Shown here one piece after another: positions 61,347-64,000 of a stretch of DNA of 64,000 nt. The notes under the pieces were generated by a model. The model was not told where the DNA came from. It made no database searches and saw only the letters and a list, made by a program, of their open reading frames with translations. A program made the position numbers and the translations under genes. The DNA lies in NCBI RefSeq assembly GCF_013425765.1, contig NZ_JACCJZ010000014.1:1-64000 (forward strand). Reading direction: 5' to 3'. Each line of letters begins with the position of its first letter. Positions within the stretch are counted from its first letter, which is position 1. The stretch is from Luteimonas deserti (GTDB lineage Bacteria; Pseudomonadota; Gammaproteobacteria; Xanthomonadales; Xanthomonadaceae).

Positions 61347-61877
61347 TCACTCGCGCGAGCGTTCCTGCGGGTTGCGGAACACGGCATCGATCCGGCGGAT
61401 GATCGAGGCGGTCATCTCGCGTTCGAGCTCGCGGGAAAGCAGTTCACGCTCGGAATCGGCGCCGATCGAGTCGGCCGGCAGCGCCAGATAGTCGCGGGCC
61501 AGCTCGATCGCCTGCTGGGGCACGATGTCGCGGCCGTCGGCATCGCGCATCGAGAACACCACCGCATACCGCAGCGTGTATTCCTGTGCGCGGCCCTGGG
61601 CATCGAGGCTGGCAGGCAGGGCGGCCCAGCGCTCGGACTGGATGTCGAGCACCGCGGTATCGACCGCATCCTCCCCGGCCACGTCCGCACCCGCGGCGGC
61701 GAGCGCTCGCTCCACCGAGCGCGCGAGACGGCTGTAGGGATCCCCGGACACGACGTCCACCGGGCCGAGGTCCGGCGGCAGGGTCAGCGCATTGCGCAGG
61801 TGGAACCCGCAGGCGGAGACCAGCACGGACAGGGCGAGGGCGGCAGCGGCCAGACGGATCGGTCGGAAGAGGCTCAT
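61347..61877 (-). CDS. lptE: LPS-assembly lipoprotein LptE
   Basis: Outer-membrane lipoprotein that plugs and stabilises LptD for LPS insertion. The protein has 176 residues with signal peptide and lipobox SVLVSACGF (Cys near residue 24). CGFHLRNA directly after the Cys is the family hallmark. The C-terminal helix is rich in charged residues. Start ATG at 61877 chosen over an in-frame upstream ATG because it begins the signal peptide. It sits between leuS and holA as in E. coli. Confidence 0.96.
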   Translation of the reverse strand: MSLFRPIRLAAAALALSVLVSACGFHLRNALTLPPDLGPVDVVSGDPYSRLARSVERALAAAGADVAGEDAVDTAVLDIQSERWAALPASLDAQGRAQEYTLRYAVVFSMRDADGRDIVPQQAIELARDYLALPADSIGADSERELLSRELEREMTASIIRRIDAVFRNPQERSRE

Positions 61878-61952
61878 GGGCGGCAGTCTGGACGAGGGGG
61901 ACGGGGGCGGCAAGCAACGCGGGTGCAGATGCGGGTCGAGGCGTCGCGGGGT

Positions 61953-64000
61953 TCAGGCCGCGACGATGTTGACGATCTTGCCGGGCACGACGATGACCTT
62001 GCGCACCGTCAGCTCGCTGAGGAACTTGGCGACATTGGGCTCATTGAGCGCCATCGCCTCGATCGCGTCCTTCGGCAGGTCGACCGCGACCTCGATCGTG
62101 CCGCGCAGCTTGCCGTTGACCTGGACCGCCAGCGTGAGCGCATCGCGGACCAGTGCGGCCGGATCGGCCTGCGGGAACGGCACGTCCTCGAGCAGGGTCT
62201 CGGCATGGCCCAGCTGCTGCCACAAGGCGTGACTGACGTGCGGGGTGATCGGATTGAGCAGCAGCACGATGGTCTCGAACGTCTCCTGGCGCAGCGCGCG
62301 CGCATTGGCATCGGCCTCGTCGAACTTGCCGACGTGATTGAGCAGCTCCATCACCGCGGCGATCGCGGTGTTGAAGCTGTGGCGGCGGCCGTAGTCGTCG
62401 CCGACCTTCTGGATCGCCTCGTGCAGCTGGCGGCGCAGGGTCTTCTGCGCGGGCGTGGCCGCAGCGACATCGAACGCGCCGGCTTCCCCGCCCTGCACGT
62501 GCTTCTGCACCTGGTTCCACAGCCGGCGCAGGAAGCGCGACATGCCTTCGACACCGGCCTCGTTCCACTCCAGCGACTGCTCGGGCGGCGCGGCGAACAT
62601 CGAGAACAGGCGCACGGTGTCGGCGCCGTACTTGGCGATCATCGACTGCGGATCGACGCCGTTGTTCTTCGACTTGGACATCTTCTCGGTGCCGCCGATC
62701 GACACCGGCTGGCCGTCGAGCTTCGAGGTCGCGCCGGTGATCCGGCCCTTGTCGTCGCGGACGATCTCGACATCGGCCGGGTTGATCCAGTCCTTGGCGC
62801 CGTTGCCCTGTTCCCGATAGAAGGTATCGGCGATCACCATGCCCTGGGTCAGCAGGTTGATCACCGGCTCGTCGCTGCGCACCAGGCCTTCGTCGCGCAT
62901 CAGGCGGTGGTAGAAGCGGAAATACAGCAGGTGCAGGATCGCGTGCTCGATGCCGCCGATGTACTGGTCGACCGGCGTCCAGTAGTCGGCGCGCTCGTCG
63001 ACCATGTCAGCCGCGCCGGGCGAGGTGTAGCGCGCGGTGTACCAGCTCGACTCCATGAAGGTGTCGAACGTGTCGGTCTCGCGCTCGGCCGCACCACCGC
63101 AGGTCGGACACGTGGTCTTGCGCCACTCGGGGTTCGACTTGATCGGCGACTGCACCACGCCCGGATTCGCGAATGCGTCCTCGACGTCCTCGGGCAGCAG
63201 CACCGGCAACTGGTCCTCGGGCACCGGCACCGCGCCGCAGGCGCCGCAGTAGATCACCGGAATCGGGCAGCCCCAGTAGCGCTGGCGGCTGACGCCCCAG
63301 TCGCGCAGGCGGTAATTGACCTTGCGATTGCCGCGGCCTTCCGATTCGAATCGGGCGGCCAGGGCATCGAGCGCCTGCTGGAAATCGAGCCCGTCGAATT
63401 CGCCGGAGTTCACCAGCCAGCCGCGGTCGGTATACGCGCCTTCTTCGGCGATGCGGCGTTCGAAGTCCTGCACGACCTGCACGGCCACGCCCGTGTCATA
63501 GACATCGAGCGCTGCGCCGCTGCCCAGGGCCGATCGCATCGGGTCGGCGCCGCTGCGGCGGTCACGGCCGATCTCCTGCAGCGCGTCACGGACCTCGCCG
63601 GGCACGACCACCATCCTGATCGGCAGGCCGTAGGCTTTGGCGAACTCCCAGTCGCGCTGGTCGTGACCGGGCACGGCCATGACCGCGCCGGTGCCGTAGC
63701 CCATCAGCACGAAGTTGGCGACCCAGACGGGAATCTCTTCACCGGTGACGGGGTGGATCGCGCGCACACCGGTGTCCATGCCGCGCTTGACCTGGGTTTC
63801 CAGCTCGGCCTCGGAGACGCCGCCCCGGCGCAGGTCGGCGATGAACTCCGCCAGATCCGCATCGGTTTCCGCAGCACGCATCGCCAAGGGATGCTCGGCG
63901 GCGACCGACACGAAGGTCACGCCCATCAGTGTGTCGGGGCGCGTGGTGTAGACCGCGAGCTTGTCATCACTGCCCTTGATGTCGAACGCGAACTCCAGGC
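61953..64000 (-). CDS. leuS: Leucyl-tRNA synthetase, 5' part cut by the window edge
   Basis: Class I aminoacyl-tRNA synthetase; about 680 C-terminal residues are present and the start lies beyond 64000. The part seen includes the editing domain threonine-rich motif TTRPDTLMG near the cut, CGACG and CPTCGG zinc knuckles, the KMSKS loop in [16 protein letters not shown], the anticodon-binding helices and the C-terminal domain ending in KIVNIVAA. It heads the leuS-lptE-holA-nadD-rsfS-rlmH string; the gap to lptE is 75 bp. Confidence 0.98.
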   Translation of the reverse strand, partial: LEFAFDIKGSDDKLAVYTTRPDTLMGVTFVSVAAEHPLAMRAAETDADLAEFIADLRRGGVSEAELETQVKRGMDTGVRAIHPVTGEEIPVWVANFVLMGYGTGAVMAVPGHDQRDWEFAKAYGLPIRMVVVPGEVRDALQEIGRDRRSGADPMRSALGSGAALDVYDTGVAVQVVQDFERRIAEEGAYTDRGWLVNSGEFDGLDFQQALDALAARFESEGRGNRKVNYRLRDWGVSRQRYWGCPIPVIYCGACGAVPVPEDQLPVLLPEDVEDAFANPGVVQSPIKSNPEWRKTTCPTCGGAAERETDTFDTFMESSWYTARYTSPGAADMVDERADYWTPVDQYIGGIEHAILHLLYFRFYHRLMRDEGLVRSDEPVINLLTQGMVIADTFYREQGNGAKDWINPADVEIVRDDKGRITGATSKLDGQPVSIGGTEKMSKSKNNGVDPQSMIAKYGADTVRLFSMFAAPPEQSLEWNEAGVEGMSRFLRRLWNQVQKHVQGGEAGAFDVAAATPAQKTLRRQLHEAIQKVGDDYGRRHSFNTAIAAVMELLNHVGKFDEADANARALRQETFETIVLLLNPITPHVSHALWQQLGHAETLLEDVPFPQADPAALVRDALTLAVQVNGKLRGTIEVAVDLPKDAIEAMALNEPNVAKFLSELTVRKVIVVPGKIVNIVAA

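Overview
The window is chromosomal DNA from a very GC-rich gammaproteobacterium, most likely a member of the Xanthomonadaceae/Lysobacteraceae (Luteimonas- or Lysobacter-like). The reasons are the extreme G/C bias at third codon positions, the frequent GTG and TTG starts, a bacterial angiotensin-converting-enzyme homologue, a MHYT-GGDEF-EAL protein, and the order pyrH-frr-uppS-cdsA-dxr-rseP-bamA-lpxD-fabZ-lpxA-lpxB-rnhB-(lipoprotein)-dnaE-accA. Genus assignment is inference. I found no rRNA, tRNA, CRISPR array, insertion sequence or prophage.

Layout: 0-2 kb holds a DesK/NarL-type two-component pair on the minus strand. 2-5 kb holds an acetyltransferase overlapping minC, then minD, minE and an uncharacterised protein with a HEAGH zinc-protease-like motif. 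5.2-5.8 kb holds the remains of a gene broken by five frame changes, probably an Imm11/DUF1629-type immunity protein. 5.9-10.2 kb holds an M2 peptidase lipoprotein, a Bcr/CflA-type exporter and an OBAP/DUF1264 lipoprotein. 10.3-13.5 kb holds a tandem glycine riboswitch and gcvP. 13.7-22.1 kb holds two c-di-GMP proteins flanking a tightly overlapping minus-strand gene set: acyl-CoA dehydrogenase, PIG-L deacetylase, NodS-like methyltransferase, GT2 glycosyltransferase and SemiSWEET.

22.3-41 kb is the essential envelope and housekeeping block: nucleotide metabolism (pyrH), ribosome recycling (frr), undecaprenyl phosphate (uppS), phospholipid (cdsA), isoprenoid (dxr), sigma-E/envelope proteolysis (rseP), OMP insertion (bamA), lipid A (lpxD, fabZ, lpxA, lpxB), and then rnhB, dnaE and accA. 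40.9-41.7 kb has no intact gene. 41.7-45.4 kb holds an Old Yellow Enzyme diverging from tilS, xseB and ispA. 45.4-46.4 kb holds two DUF4870 membrane paralogues. 46.4-56.4 kb holds the conserved pmbA/yjgA/tldD/yhdP/rng/maf neighbourhood. 56.5-58.4 kb holds a SIMPL-domain protein, a 57-residue hydrophilic protein and a TonB-like protein. 58.6-64 kb is the conserved leuS-lptE-holA-nadD-rsfS-rlmH string on the minus strand, with leuS cut by the window edge.

Most of the window is core genome. The least explained parts are the five-gene overlapping cluster at 15.8-19.1 kb, the shattered Imm11-like gene at 5.2-5.8 kb, the HEAGH protein downstream of minE, and the gene-free stretch after accA.
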